DNA from: Gemmatimonadota bacterium
GTDB taxonomy: Bacteria > Gemmatimonadota > Gemmatimonadetes > Longimicrobiales > Gaopeijiaceae
Reading direction: 5' to 3'
DNA: 39,955 nucleotides
NCBI GenBank assembly: GCA_028874995.1
Contig: JAPPGM010000091.1
Coordinates: forward strand, 1-39,955
Below the pieces are notes generated by a model. That model did not search any database. It saw only the letters and a program-made list of their open reading frames with translations, and had not been told where the DNA came from. Shown piece by piece: positions 15,936-24,514 of this stretch (positions are counted from its first letter, which is position 1; each line of letters begins with the position of its first letter). The position numbers were made by a program, and so were the translations under genes.

Positions 15936-16194
15936 TGCCTCGCGGGGTCGGGGGGGCTTCGGGAGGATTGCGCGGCGAAATCTATCGGTTCCGGGGAGTC
16001 ATGGGAATGCGAGGCGGCTCATCTCCAGGTTTGACGGCGGTTCATCTCCCGGGTGGAAATCGCCATCTTCCTTGGCGCGCCGCGGGACCTCGCCAAGCGG
16101 GGGCCCCGACAGCGGATCCCCGGTAAACCCGCCCGCGGCTCCCGTCCACGCCACTTCGAATGGATCTCATGCCGGGATCCCGGGAACAAGACCC
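15936..16194. promoter_or_regulatory. Divergent rpiA / DAHP synthase control region
   Basis: This non-coding gap contains two near-identical 14-bp direct repeats, GGCGGCTCATCTCC at 16013-16026 and GGCGGTTCATCTCC at 16036-16049 (one mismatch, 23-bp period, about two helical turns). They may be sites for an aromatic-pathway regulator or part of a leader. A 63-codon frame with ATG runs through them, but no run of Trp, Tyr or Phe codons indicates attenuation. No convincing -35/-10 pair was found. Confidence 0.4.
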
Positions 16195-17211
16195 TTGATC
16201 ATCGTAGCCAGGAAGAACATCACCGCCGACCAGCTGGACCACATCCGGGAACGGATCGAGTCGCTGGGAATGCGGACCCACATCTCGAAGGGCGTGAGCC
16301 GCACGATCATCGGCTGCATCGGAGACGAGGCGCGGCTGGTCGGCGTATCGCTGCTCTCGATTCCGGGGGTACGCTCGGTGCACCCGGTCATGCGCCCCTA
16401 CAAGCTCGCCGCTCGGGATTTCTCGGCGGACCCGACCTCGCAGGTGCAGGTTGGCAACCGCACATTCGGCGGGCCGGCCTGTCTGGTTGCCGCCGGTCCG
16501 TGCTCGGTGGAGGGCGCCGGGATGATGGCCGAGACGGGGCGTGCGGTGGCTGCGGAGGGGGCCGCGCTGCTGCGCGGGGGAGCGTTCAAGCCGCGTACCT
16601 CGCCCTATTCCTTCGACGGCCTCAAGGAGGAGGGTCTGCGGATCCTCGAGCGCGTCCGGGAAGAGACCGGCCTCCCGGTAGTCACCGAGGTGCTCGATCC
16701 CCGCCACGCCGAACTGGTGGCCGGATACGCCGACATGCTGCAGATCGGGGCCCGCAACATGCAGAACTTCGCCCTCCTGAGGGAGATCGGGCAGCTGCGG
16801 CGCCCCGTCCTGCTGAAGCGGGGAATGTCGGCGACGCTCAAGGACTTCCTGCTCGCGGCCGAATACGTCATGAGCGGCGGCAACATGGACGTGGTGCTGT
16901 GCGAACGGGGAATCCGCACTTTCGGGGGCGAGATGCGCAACACCTTCGACCTGGCGGCGATCCCCTGGCTGAAGCTGGAGACGCACCTTCCGGTGATCGC
17001 CGATCCCTCGCACGCCGGCGGGCGCCGGGATCTGGTGGCGCCGCTCGCCTTCGCGGCCCTGGCCGCGGGTGCCGACGGGCTGATCGTGGAGGTGCACCCC
17101 GACCCGGAGACGGCAGCCTCCGACGGCGACCAGTCGCTGACCTTCGCGGAGTTCGCGGACATGATGCATGGACTGCGGGGGTTCGCGAAGGCGGCGGGCC
17201 GGTCGTTGTAG
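16195..17211 (+). CDS. aroF: 3-deoxy-7-phosphoheptulonate (DAHP) synthase, type I-beta with N-terminal regulatory domain
   Basis: The enzyme condenses phosphoenolpyruvate and erythrose 4-phosphate, the first step of the shikimate pathway. The TTG start at 16195 gives 338 residues, the length of the Thermotoga maritima enzyme. Residues 1-75 are a ferredoxin/ACT-like domain (MRTHISKGVSRTIIGCIGDE, MRPYKLAARDF) used for tyrosine or phenylalanine feedback in relatives. The barrel has AAGPCSVEG, LLRGGAFKPRTSPYSF, IGARNMQNF, LLKRG, LCERGIRTF, DPSHAGGRRD and EVHPDPE..SDG. No ATG or GTG occurs in frame nearby and the Shine-Dalgarno match is weak, which suggests low or regulated translation. It converges on argH with an 8-bp gap. 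Confidence 0.93.
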   Translation: MIIVARKNITADQLDHIRERIESLGMRTHISKGVSRTIIGCIGDEARLVGVSLLSIPGVRSVHPVMRPYKLAARDFSADPTSQVQVGNRTFGGPACLVAAGPCSVEGAGMMAETGRAVAAEGAALLRGGAFKPRTSPYSFDGLKEEGLRILERVREETGLPVVTEVLDPRHAELVAGYADMLQIGARNMQNFALLREIGQLRRPVLLKRGMSATLKDFLLAAEYVMSGGNMDVVLCERGIRTFGGEMRNTFDLAAIPWLKLETHLPVIADPSHAGGRRDLVAPLAFAALAAGADGLIVEVHPDPETAASDGDQSLTFAEFADMMHGLRGFAKAAGRSL

Positions 17212-17219
17212 CTCGCTAC

Positions 17220-18668
17220 TCAGGGCGAGGCGATGGCCGCCTCCAGCACCCTGTCCAACGCCTCGAACTGCGCTCCCAGCGCCCCCTTCGCCGTCCCGCC
17301 CCGGACCGCGCGCGACTCCACCGAGGCCGCCGGTTCGAAAACCGCCAGCACGTCGCCGTCGAAAGCCGGGTGCGCCGCGTTCAATTCCTCCAGGGTCAGC
17401 TGGCTCAACTCCCTTCCCGCATCCTCCGCGACCCGGACCAGCGCGCCAGCCACATGGTGGGCCTGCCGGAACGGCACCCCCCGGCGCACCAGATAGTCGG
17501 CCAGGTCGGTGGCAAGCATCTGCGTCCCGAGCGCTTCCTCGATACGGGAACGGTCCAGGGTCAGGGTTCCGACCGCCCCGGTCATGGCTGGCAGGACGAC
17601 CAGGAGCGTGTCCACCGAGTCGAAGACCGCCTCCTTGTCCTCCTGCAGGTCCCGGTTGTAGCCGGTCGGCAGCCCTTTCAGCACGGTCAGCATACCCACC
17701 AGGTTCCCCACCAGCCGTCCCGACTTCCCGCGTGTCAACTCGGCGACATCGGGATTGCGCTTCTGCGGCATGAGCGACGAACCCGTCGTGTACCCTTCGC
17801 CCAGCCGCACGAAGCCGAACTCGCTGCTGGAAAAGAGGACCAGGTCCTCGGCCAGCTGTGAGAGATGCACGCCCGTCATCGCCGCGCCGAAGAGCAGCCG
17901 CACCGTCCAGTCGCGGTCGGAGACGGTGTCGATGGAGTTCTCGGAGACCCGCCCGAAGCCGAGTTCGGCCGCCAAAGCCTCCCGGTCGACGTTGAAGGGA
18001 CACCCCGCCACCGCGCCCGCGCCCAGCGGGAGGACGTCACATTCCCTGAGCACCGCGCGGAGGTGTTCCAGGTCGCGCACCAGCGGCCAGGCACGCGACA
18101 GCAGCCAGTGACCTGCCGGGACCGGCTGCGCCTGCTGCAGGTGGGTGAACCCCGGCATCACGATGTCCGAGTTCTCCCGCGCCTTGCGGGCGATCTCCCT
18201 CACCAGCGCCGTCATCCGGTCGCGCAGCTCGCCGATCGCGTCCTTCCCCCAGAGGCGAAAGTCGGTGGCGACCTGGTCGTTGCGCGAACGCCCGGTGTGC
18301 AGCTTGCCCCCCACCGGGCCGATCTCCTCGATCAGCATGCGCTCGACGACGGTGTGGATGTCCTCCTCGGGCAGACCGGCCGGACCCGGCAACGCTTCCA
18401 GACGGGAGGCGACTTTCGACAGACCCGCATCGATCCGGCGGGCGTCGTCGCGAGAGAGTATCCCGGCCCGCTCGAGTCCCCGCGCCCACGCCCGGCTCCC
18501 CCGTACGTCTTGGGGCCACAGGAGCCAGTCGACATCGAGGGACCGATTCAGCACCTCCATCTCGTCGGCGAGGCCTCCCTCGAAGCGCCCGCCCCACAAG
18601 GCGTGGGCCGCACGGTCGCGCGGCGCGCCGGACCCGACGGGGGAGGACGAACCGGCCAGGGCTGTCAA
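17220..18668 (-). CDS. argH: Argininosuccinate lyase
   Basis: The 482-residue fumarase-superfamily enzyme cleaves argininosuccinate into arginine and fumarate, the last step of arginine synthesis. Motifs are LWGGRFEGGLADEM, EDIHTVVE, LHTGRSRNDQVATD, MPGFTHLQQAQP and the signature loop GSSLMPQKRNPD. The start overlaps the argG stop by 4 bp (ATGA), a coupled pair. The N-terminus has about 20 extra residues (SSSPVGSGAPRD) before the family's usual start. The C-terminal KGALGAQFEALDRVLE part is complete. Regulation by ArgR through the site upstream of argG is likely. Confidence 0.96.
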   Translation of the reverse strand: MTALAGSSSPVGSGAPRDRAAHALWGGRFEGGLADEMEVLNRSLDVDWLLWPQDVRGSRAWARGLERAGILSRDDARRIDAGLSKVASRLEALPGPAGLPEEDIHTVVERMLIEEIGPVGGKLHTGRSRNDQVATDFRLWGKDAIGELRDRMTALVREIARKARENSDIVMPGFTHLQQAQPVPAGHWLLSRAWPLVRDLEHLRAVLRECDVLPLGAGAVAGCPFNVDREALAAELGFGRVSENSIDTVSDRDWTVRLLFGAAMTGVHLSQLAEDLVLFSSSEFGFVRLGEGYTTGSSLMPQKRNPDVAELTRGKSGRLVGNLVGMLTVLKGLPTGYNRDLQEDKEAVFDSVDTLLVVLPAMTGAVGTLTLDRSRIEEALGTQMLATDLADYLVRRGVPFRQAHHVAGALVRVAEDAGRELSQLTLEELNAAHPAFDGDVLAVFEPAASVESRAVRGGTAKGALGAQFEALDRVLEAAIASP

Positions 18669-19993
18669 TCCCCCTGGGCGTGCACCACCTCGGCGGATGG
18701 CCGCCAGCCTGAGGTGGATGCCTCGGGCGCTACCATGGCGGTTCCGGGTTGGGGCGGTGCGACCGGCATGTCCCGGGCGTTGCCGGTCGCGCTCACTGCA
18801 GCCACCCGACGCTGTGCCGCCACCGCCCGCTGGGGAAGGGTGAAGAGCTTCACGAATCCGGAGGCGTCGGCGTGCGCGTAGCCCTCCGAAGCTCCGAAGG
18901 ACGCCAGGTCCAGATCATAGAGCGACACGGGCGCCTGCCGTGCGAGAACGGTTGCCTGTCCCTTGAAGAGGCGAAGCCGCACCGTGCCCGTGACGTTCGA
19001 CATGAGCGAGTCCACCGTGGCGTCGATGGCTTCCCGCTCCGGCGTCCACCACCGCCCCTCGTACACCAGATCGGCGTAGCGCGGCGCGAGCGAGTCCTTG
19101 AGCGCGAGTGCACTCCGCGACAGCACCAGCTGTTCCAGCTCCTGGAGCGCCGTGAGCAGGATCGTGCCGCCCGGGGTTTCGTACACGCCCCGCGACTTGA
19201 TGCCCACAACCCGGTCCTCGACGATGTCGGCGCGCCCCACGCCGTGCTCCGACCCCACCTCGTTCAGCTCGGTGAGGAACGCAAGGAGCGACATCGCGCG
19301 CCCGTCGATCGAGACCGGGACGCCGGCCTCGAAGCCCAGCTCGAGCTCGACGGGCCGGTCGGGCGCGTCCGCGGGATCGCGCGTCCACACGAACACGTCG
19401 GGCCCGGGCGCGTTGGCCGGGTCTTCCAGGGGGCCGCCCTCGTGGCTGATGTGCCAGAGGTTCTCGTCGCGCGAGTAGAGCTTTTCCTCGTCGATTCCGT
19501 CGAGTGAGATTCCCCGTGCCCGCGCATAGGCGAAGGCGTCCTCACGGGAAGTGATGTCCCATTCCCGCCACGGGGCGACCACCTGCAGATCGGGCGCCAG
19601 GGCGGCAAAGGACAATTCGAAGCGGAGCTGGTCGTTCCCCTTCCCGGTGCATCCGTGCGCCAGGGCGCCGGCCCCGGTGCGGCGGGCGACCTCGACCATG
19701 CGGCGCGAGATGACCGGCCGGGCCATGGCGGTGCCCAGCAGGTACTTGCGGCTGTAGACCGCGCCGGCGCGCAGCACCGGAAGGATGTAGTCCGCCAGGA
19801 ACTCCTCCCTCAGGTCCTCTCCGAAGAACGCGGATGCCCCGGTGGCGAATGCCTTCGTCGCCAGCTTCTCCACTCCGCCCCGCTGCCCCACATCGGCCGC
19901 CATGCAGACAACGTCCGCCCGATAGTTTTCCCTCAGCCAGGGCACGATGACCGACGTGTCGAGCCCTCCCGAGTATCCCAGTACGATCTTCAC
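18665..19993 (-). CDS. argG: Argininosuccinate synthase
   Basis: The enzyme joins citrulline and aspartate using ATP. The N-type ATP pyrophosphatase motif is at the very start (VKIVLGYSGGLDTSVIVPWL), followed by GCTGKGNDQLRFE, WREWDITSREDA and EGRWWTPEREA. The GTG at 19993 gives 442 residues beginning at the family's normal position; ATG 20047 would add 18. About 45 residues after the conserved core (from roughly FTLPQRAVAAQRR) form a Pro/Ala-rich tail not found in standard ArgG of about 400 residues. The tail overlaps argH coding only at the final ATGA. The gene is preceded by an ARG-box-like site. Confidence 0.95.
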   Translation of the reverse strand: MKIVLGYSGGLDTSVIVPWLRENYRADVVCMAADVGQRGGVEKLATKAFATGASAFFGEDLREEFLADYILPVLRAGAVYSRKYLLGTAMARPVISRRMVEVARRTGAGALAHGCTGKGNDQLRFELSFAALAPDLQVVAPWREWDITSREDAFAYARARGISLDGIDEEKLYSRDENLWHISHEGGPLEDPANAPGPDVFVWTRDPADAPDRPVELELGFEAGVPVSIDGRAMSLLAFLTELNEVGSEHGVGRADIVEDRVVGIKSRGVYETPGGTILLTALQELEQLVLSRSALALKDSLAPRYADLVYEGRWWTPEREAIDATVDSLMSNVTGTVRLRLFKGQATVLARQAPVSLYDLDLASFGASEGYAHADASGFVKLFTLPQRAVAAQRRVAAVSATGNARDMPVAPPQPGTAMVAPEASTSGWRPSAEVVHAQGD

Positions 19994-20148
19994 GGATTGC
20001 AGCGATTCCTGTCCGAGTGATCCCGAATCGAACGCGGGCCGGAACATGGGGGCCGTACGTCTCCCGCCAAGGCCGTACGGTACTATCGATCCCCATGCTC
20101 CGGACCCGCTGATCGGTGTCGGGTCGTGGCAATAGCATGCAACTTCAA

Positions 20149-20162
20149 TGAAACAATATGCA
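20149..20162 (-). promoter_or_regulatory. ArgR binding site (ARG box) upstream of argG
   Basis: On the minus strand the sequence is TGCATATTGTTTCA, matching 11 of 14 positions of the ARG-box core TGAATWWWWATTCA. It lies in an AT-rich patch (about 20130-20165) that stands out in this GC-rich genome, between argR and argG. A weaker second half, TGAAGTTGCATGC, follows directly. The site probably lets ArgR control argGH in response to arginine. The exact promoter elements were not resolved. Confidence 0.55.
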
Positions 20163-20189
20163 TCACTCGGCCCAGTGTCAAGCGCACCG

Positions 20190-20657
20190 TCAGTCCGGGC
20201 CCCACCCGGCCAGCTCGCGGATCACGGCCGCGATGTCCCGCGCGGCACGCTCATCCCGCAGAATCACCAGCACCGTGTCGTCCCCCGCGATCGTCCCGGC
20301 CAGCCCCTCGAACTCCTCCCAATCGATCCCCGACGCCACCGCCTGTGCCGCCCCGCTGAGCGTCCTGACCACGATCAGATTGCCGACGGGCTCGGCGGAT
20401 ACGAACAGCGTGGGCAGCACCTCGTCCAGCGGCGCAACGCTCTCCCATTCGTCGGGGAGCGTATAGTGGGGCTTCCCGTCGGCGCCGACCACCTTGACCA
20501 GCCGCAGGTCGCGGATGTCCCGGGACAGGGTCGCCTGCGCAACCGGGAATCCCTGTTCGGCCAGGCGTGCACGCAGGGCCTCCTGGTGCGGGACCCGGTG
20601 CTTGCGAATGATCCGCAACACCCTGGCCTGCCGCCGTCGCTTTCCCCCCGACTTCAC
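20190..20657 (-). CDS. argR: Arginine repressor ArgR
   Basis: The 155-residue protein has an N-terminal winged helix (LRIIRKHRVPHQEALRARLAEQGFPVAQATLSRDIRDLRLVKV; the recognition helix is in ATLSRDIRDL) and a C-terminal arginine-binding, oligomerising domain with the diagnostic AGTIAGDDTVLVI near 125. As an arginine-bound hexamer it represses biosynthesis genes. It sits directly upstream of argG on the same strand with an ARG-box-like site between them, so it could also repress argGH locally. It begins 29 bp after the TonB receptor stop and may be read from that promoter too. Confidence 0.95.
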   Translation of the reverse strand: MKSGGKRRRQARVLRIIRKHRVPHQEALRARLAEQGFPVAQATLSRDIRDLRLVKVVGADGKPHYTLPDEWESVAPLDEVLPTLFVSAEPVGNLIVVRTLSGAAQAVASGIDWEEFEGLAGTIAGDDTVLVILRDERAARDIAAVIRELAGWGPD

Positions 20658-20686
20658 CCGGCTTCCGGTCTCCGCCGACGCGTCGG

Positions 20687-23377
20687 TCAGAAGTCGTACT
20701 GCACCCGCAGCAGCAGGAGCCGTCCCACCTCCGGCGCCCCCACGAACTCGCGGTGCATCTTGTTCAGGATGTTGTTGGCGGTCAGCGACAACCTCGTCCC
20801 GCGCCGGAACGGCAACTCGTAGCCGATCGCTGCATCGACCACCTCGTATCCCGTGACTTCACCGATATAGACGCCGGAATTCATGGGGAAGTCGTCCGTC
20901 ATGCGAACGCGCCCCTGCAGCGTAAAGCCCAAGGCACGGTCGTCGAACGTGAAGCCGAACGAGCCCTTGCTGCGCGGGGCATTCAGCGCGATGTCGTGCA
21001 AGCCGCTGCAGTCTTCGCCGTCGTCGTCGGAGAAGCAATCCTCGTTCAGGAAGGAGTAGTTGGCACTGATCCGAAGGCGGTCCGTAACCAGGACATCGGC
21101 CGCCAGGTCGGCTCCCCAGTAGTCGACCTCACCGAAGTTCCGGTAGGTCACCATCAGGTTGTGGTCCTCCGACTGGTCCGGCACGACGGTGCCGATCGGG
21201 ACCGCGCTCAGGTTCGCAACGATGTCGTTGGCAATCGCCTCGGTGATGATTCCCGCCTGTATCAGCGCTGCGAGACGGGCGAAGACGAACGCGTGGGTGG
21301 AGCCCGGGTCGAGGAAGACGCTGGGCGTCTCCACGCGGAGGGGACCGACGAAGTTCTGGATGTTGGCCTTGTACACATCGGCCGCCAGCAGCACCCGGCC
21401 TCCCAGCAACCCCTTGTAGCCTCCCTCGAAGGTGGTGTAGATGGTGGGCTTAATGGGGTCGACCGCGGTTGGACCGTTGTCGGGCCGGAATTCCTGGCTG
21501 TTGATGTCCAGCCGCGCGAGAACGGTGCCGATCTCCGGATCGCCGGGGATGGCGCCGGGCATCTGCAGGAATGGCTTGATGGGTGCGAGCTCGGGCGCGA
21601 GCTGAACCAGGAGGTCGATCAGGCCGTCCCAGAAGAGCGCCGCGTTGGCGGGCAGCTGTCCCGGTGCCAGCGGGGAGCGCATGCACAGGGACATGAACCC
21701 ACCCGTGCACGTGTTGTTGAAGGTATAGCCGGTCGACGGGACGCCGCGCGCCTGCACGGCGTAGAAGTTGATGGGAGGCGGAAGCGTGGCCGCGGTGATG
21801 TCGAGGAAGAGGTTGTTGGTGCTCGGTGTGGCGAAGGCCCGGTTGTACGTAAGGCGGAAGTTCTGGCTGTCGGCCGGCTTGAATACCAGGGCGGCCCGCG
21901 GCGAGATGTTGAGATCGTCAAGCCGGCTGTGCTTGTCGACCCGGATGGCCGTGACCAGATCCAGCATGTCTCCCAGCGATGTCTCCGAGTGCACGTACCC
22001 ACCTATCTCCGAAATGAGGTCGTCTTCCTCGTTGCGGCCGTTGATCGTGCCGCCGGTGCGGGGCTCCGTCCTCTGCCAATCGACACCGTAGATGAAGCTC
22101 TGCCGGGAACCCACGTCGAGGCCGTACTGGAACTGCGCGGCCATGGTACGGGACTGGTCGACCACCGCCTCCCCGGTGCGCAGGCCGAAGGTGCCCTCCG
22201 TGACGGGAGTGCCCGCGTCCGCCCCGGAGTTGGTCATGTTCAGGAAGTACTGGGCAAAGAGACGGCCCTTCGAAAACCGCGACTGCAGGTAGTTGTACCC
22301 CCAGTTCTTCACCTGGAAGGCGCCGATGCCGGTCATCTCGACCCCGCTGGCCAGCGTCGAGGTTCCCCCGTTGATCACAAGGTCGCCGTCGTCGGCGACA
22401 CGGAAATCGAGACGCGCATCCACGGAGTAGCGTTCGGAATCGTAGTCTCGAGTACAGATGCGGCACCCCCCGTCGCGAGCGCCCTTTTCCGCGGGGTCAT
22501 CGTATTCCCAGTCCTCGCCGCGCATGTACTGTCCCGAGATCTTGAGGCCGAAGTTTTCCGTGGGCGCGTGCGCCGTGCGGAACTGGCCGTGGAAGAGCGA
22601 CCGCTCCCCCCCGGCGAGAGAGACCGTCGACCCCTGCTCGTCGAGAGGCGACGAGGTGATGAGGTGCATGACGCCGGAGGCGGCGTTGGGGCCGTAGAGA
22701 GCCGCCCCCGGACCCAGCGAGACCTCGATCCGGTCGATGTCGAGGTCGGTGGTCGGGAACATGCTGTAGGCGTTGAAGCGAAGCGACGGAACACGCGCGT
22801 AGCGGTTGTCGATGATGGTCAGCAGCGTGCCCGAAAAGACGTTGTTGAAGCCGCGTGCCACCACCGTGCTCTGGGCCAGGCCGGTCTGGGCCCTGTCGAT
22901 CCCGGGAAGCGCCGTCACGTGATCGGCCACGGTGGTCGCCGCGATCCTCTCGACCTCTTCGGCGGAGACGGTCGCAATCGATGCCGGCGCGTCCAGCGCC
23001 TTCTCCTGGCTGCGTGACGCCGTGACGACCACCGGATTGAGCACCAGCGCCTGGGAACGGAGCGCGATGTCGACATCCGCGCTGCCCCCGGCGGGCACGC
23101 TCACGCCGTCGACGCGCATAGTCTCGTAGCCGATGAGCCTCACGACCAGTGAGTGCGTTCCCGCCGAGACCGTCAGGCTGAACCGGCCCTCCTCGTTGGA
23201 GCCCTGCGGGCCTCCCTGCCCGATCGCTTCGACCGAGACCCCCGCGAGCGGCTCGCCCGTCTCGGCGTCGGTGACCCGGCCGCTGATCGTCCCCTGTTGC
23301 GCAGTAGCGGCCCCTGCCGGGAGACTGATGGCGAGGGCAACCGGAAACAGAGTGGCAAAACGGGATGCAATACTCAT
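20687..23377 (-). CDS. TonB-dependent outer-membrane receptor with carboxypeptidase-regulatory-like N-terminus
   Basis: The 896-residue outer-membrane receptor has a signal peptide of about 26 residues (SIASRFATLFPVALAISLPAGAATAQ), then a carboxypeptidase-regulatory-like (CarbopepD_reg_2) domain (GTISGRVTDAETGEPLAGVSVEA). A plug domain follows with VVVTASRSQEKALDAPASIATVS, GIDRAQTG and IEVSLGPGAALYGPNAASGVMHLIT, and then a long 22-strand barrel ending in LRVQYDF with the usual terminal aromatic. ATG 23377 follows GGAAGGG. An acidic loop (CFSDDDGEDC, with two Cys) and a Cys pair near CRICTRD are in extracellular-type loops. Such receptors import siderophores, cobalamin, glycans or peptides. 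The ligand is not evident; sitting upstream of argR-argGH suggests, but does not show, an amino-acid or peptide link. Confidence 0.93.
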   Translation of the reverse strand: MSIASRFATLFPVALAISLPAGAATAQQGTISGRVTDAETGEPLAGVSVEAIGQGGPQGSNEEGRFSLTVSAGTHSLVVRLIGYETMRVDGVSVPAGGSADVDIALRSQALVLNPVVVTASRSQEKALDAPASIATVSAEEVERIAATTVADHVTALPGIDRAQTGLAQSTVVARGFNNVFSGTLLTIIDNRYARVPSLRFNAYSMFPTTDLDIDRIEVSLGPGAALYGPNAASGVMHLITSSPLDEQGSTVSLAGGERSLFHGQFRTAHAPTENFGLKISGQYMRGEDWEYDDPAEKGARDGGCRICTRDYDSERYSVDARLDFRVADDGDLVINGGTSTLASGVEMTGIGAFQVKNWGYNYLQSRFSKGRLFAQYFLNMTNSGADAGTPVTEGTFGLRTGEAVVDQSRTMAAQFQYGLDVGSRQSFIYGVDWQRTEPRTGGTINGRNEEDDLISEIGGYVHSETSLGDMLDLVTAIRVDKHSRLDDLNISPRAALVFKPADSQNFRLTYNRAFATPSTNNLFLDITAATLPPPINFYAVQARGVPSTGYTFNNTCTGGFMSLCMRSPLAPGQLPANAALFWDGLIDLLVQLAPELAPIKPFLQMPGAIPGDPEIGTVLARLDINSQEFRPDNGPTAVDPIKPTIYTTFEGGYKGLLGGRVLLAADVYKANIQNFVGPLRVETPSVFLDPGSTHAFVFARLAALIQAGIITEAIANDIVANLSAVPIGTVVPDQSEDHNLMVTYRNFGEVDYWGADLAADVLVTDRLRISANYSFLNEDCFSDDDGEDCSGLHDIALNAPRSKGSFGFTFDDRALGFTLQGRVRMTDDFPMNSGVYIGEVTGYEVVDAAIGYELPFRRGTRLSLTANNILNKMHREFVGAPEVGRLLLLRVQYDF

Positions 23378-23521
23378 GAAACCCTTCCTTGGCCAATGGG
23401 ACGCATGTTGTCCTGTCTCCCGAAGGTACGGAAGCGGACACGCGAACACAATTGAAAACGGACCATCGGGCCCCGTTTCGGCACGACCCGCCGGACGGGC
23501 CGGAGTCAAGGGGGCAGGTGG

Positions 23522-24514
23522 ATGGCAAGCTGGTTGAGACGGGAGGATTTCGTGGCGGCCAGACGCCGCGTGGCAGACGCCGTTCACCGCACCCCCCTGC
23601 TGCGCTTCCGCACTCTGGGCCGGTCCAATGGCGCGAGACCCTGGCTGAAGTGCGAGAACCTCCAGAAGACCGGCTCCTTCAAGGTGCGGGGCGCCCTCAA
23701 TTCAATCGCGTCGCTGAGCCGCCGTGAGCGCGCCCGCGGTGTGATCACGATCTCGGCCGGGAATCACGCGCAGGCGGTGGCGTGGGCGGCGGGGCGGGCG
23801 GGTGCGCGCGCCGTCGTGGTAATGCCCGAGGGGGCGGCGCGGTCGAAGGTGGAGGCGGCGATCGGCTACGGCGCCGAAGTCGTCCTGCACGGGAACGCTG
23901 CCGAGGCCTTCCAGGAGGCGCGGAGGCGCGCGGACGAGGAAGGGCTGGTCTTCCTGCACCCCTTCGACACGGCCCCGGTGATCGCGGGCCACGGCTCGAC
24001 CGGGCTCGAAGTGGGGGAGGACATCCCGGGAGAGGCGGTGATCGTGGTGCCGGTGGGGGGCGGGGGCCAGATCGCGGGGATCGCGGGTGCGCTGGCCGCG
24101 ACGGGAAGGCTGACCGGGCCGGGGCGCGTGCGCGTCGTCGGGGTGGAGCCCGAGGGGGCGCCCGGAATGCGCAGGAGCCTCGACGAGGGCCGCGCCGCCA
24201 CCCTCGACGGCACCGACACCATCGCCGACGGGCTGGCGCCACCCATGGCGGGGGAGCTCAACTACCGCTATGTGGCCGAGTTCGCCGAGGACGTGGTGCT
24301 GGTGAGCGACGCGGAGATTCTGTCCGCGATGCGCCTCCTGCTGACCCGCGCCAAGCTGGTGGCCGAGCCGTCGGGGGCCGCGGCGGCGGCCGCGGTGATG
24401 TATGGGCGGGTTCGGGTGACCGCGGGCGAGACGGTGGTGGTCCTGGTCTCGGGCGGCAATGTGGATGACGGGCTGATCGTCCGCGCACTGCGGGAGGGCG
24501 CGCCGTGGCCCTGA
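23522..24514 (+). CDS. PLP-dependent threonine/serine dehydratase (second copy)
   Basis: The 330-residue fold-type II enzyme has the Schiff-base lysine in KTGSFKVRGALN, SAGNHAQAVAWAAG, HGSTGLEVGEDI, the phosphate loop VPVGGGGQ and LVSGGNVDD near the C-terminus. It is clearly paralogous to the gene at 9311 and also lacks a regulatory ACT domain. Candidate activities are threonine ammonia-lyase, serine dehydratase, serine racemase or a hydroxy-amino-acid lyase (e.g. hydroxyectoine or hydroxyaspartate). Its 3' end overlaps the ABC ATPase start by 10 bp, so it is the first gene of a three-gene coupled unit with an importer. This suggests it acts on what the importer brings in, or on a product of that compound. 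Confidence 0.88.
   Translation: MASWLRREDFVAARRRVADAVHRTPLLRFRTLGRSNGARPWLKCENLQKTGSFKVRGALNSIASLSRRERARGVITISAGNHAQAVAWAAGRAGARAVVVMPEGAARSKVEAAIGYGAEVVLHGNAAEAFQEARRRADEEGLVFLHPFDTAPVIAGHGSTGLEVGEDIPGEAVIVVPVGGGGQIAGIAGALAATGRLTGPGRVRVVGVEPEGAPGMRRSLDEGRAATLDGTDTIADGLAPPMAGELNYRYVAEFAEDVVLVSDAEILSAMRLLLTRAKLVAEPSGAAAAAAVMYGRVRVTAGETVVVLVSGGNVDDGLIVRALREGAPWP

Noticed and set aside
16042-18003. 653-codon minus-strand frame over aroF and argH
   Set aside because: It crosses two convergent, well-identified genes and shows no domain.
20753-23017. 754-codon plus-strand open frame across the TonB receptor
   Set aside because: It is antisense to a receptor with clear plug and barrel motifs; the translation is His/Arg/Val-rich without domains, as expected for a mirror frame of a GC3-biased gene.
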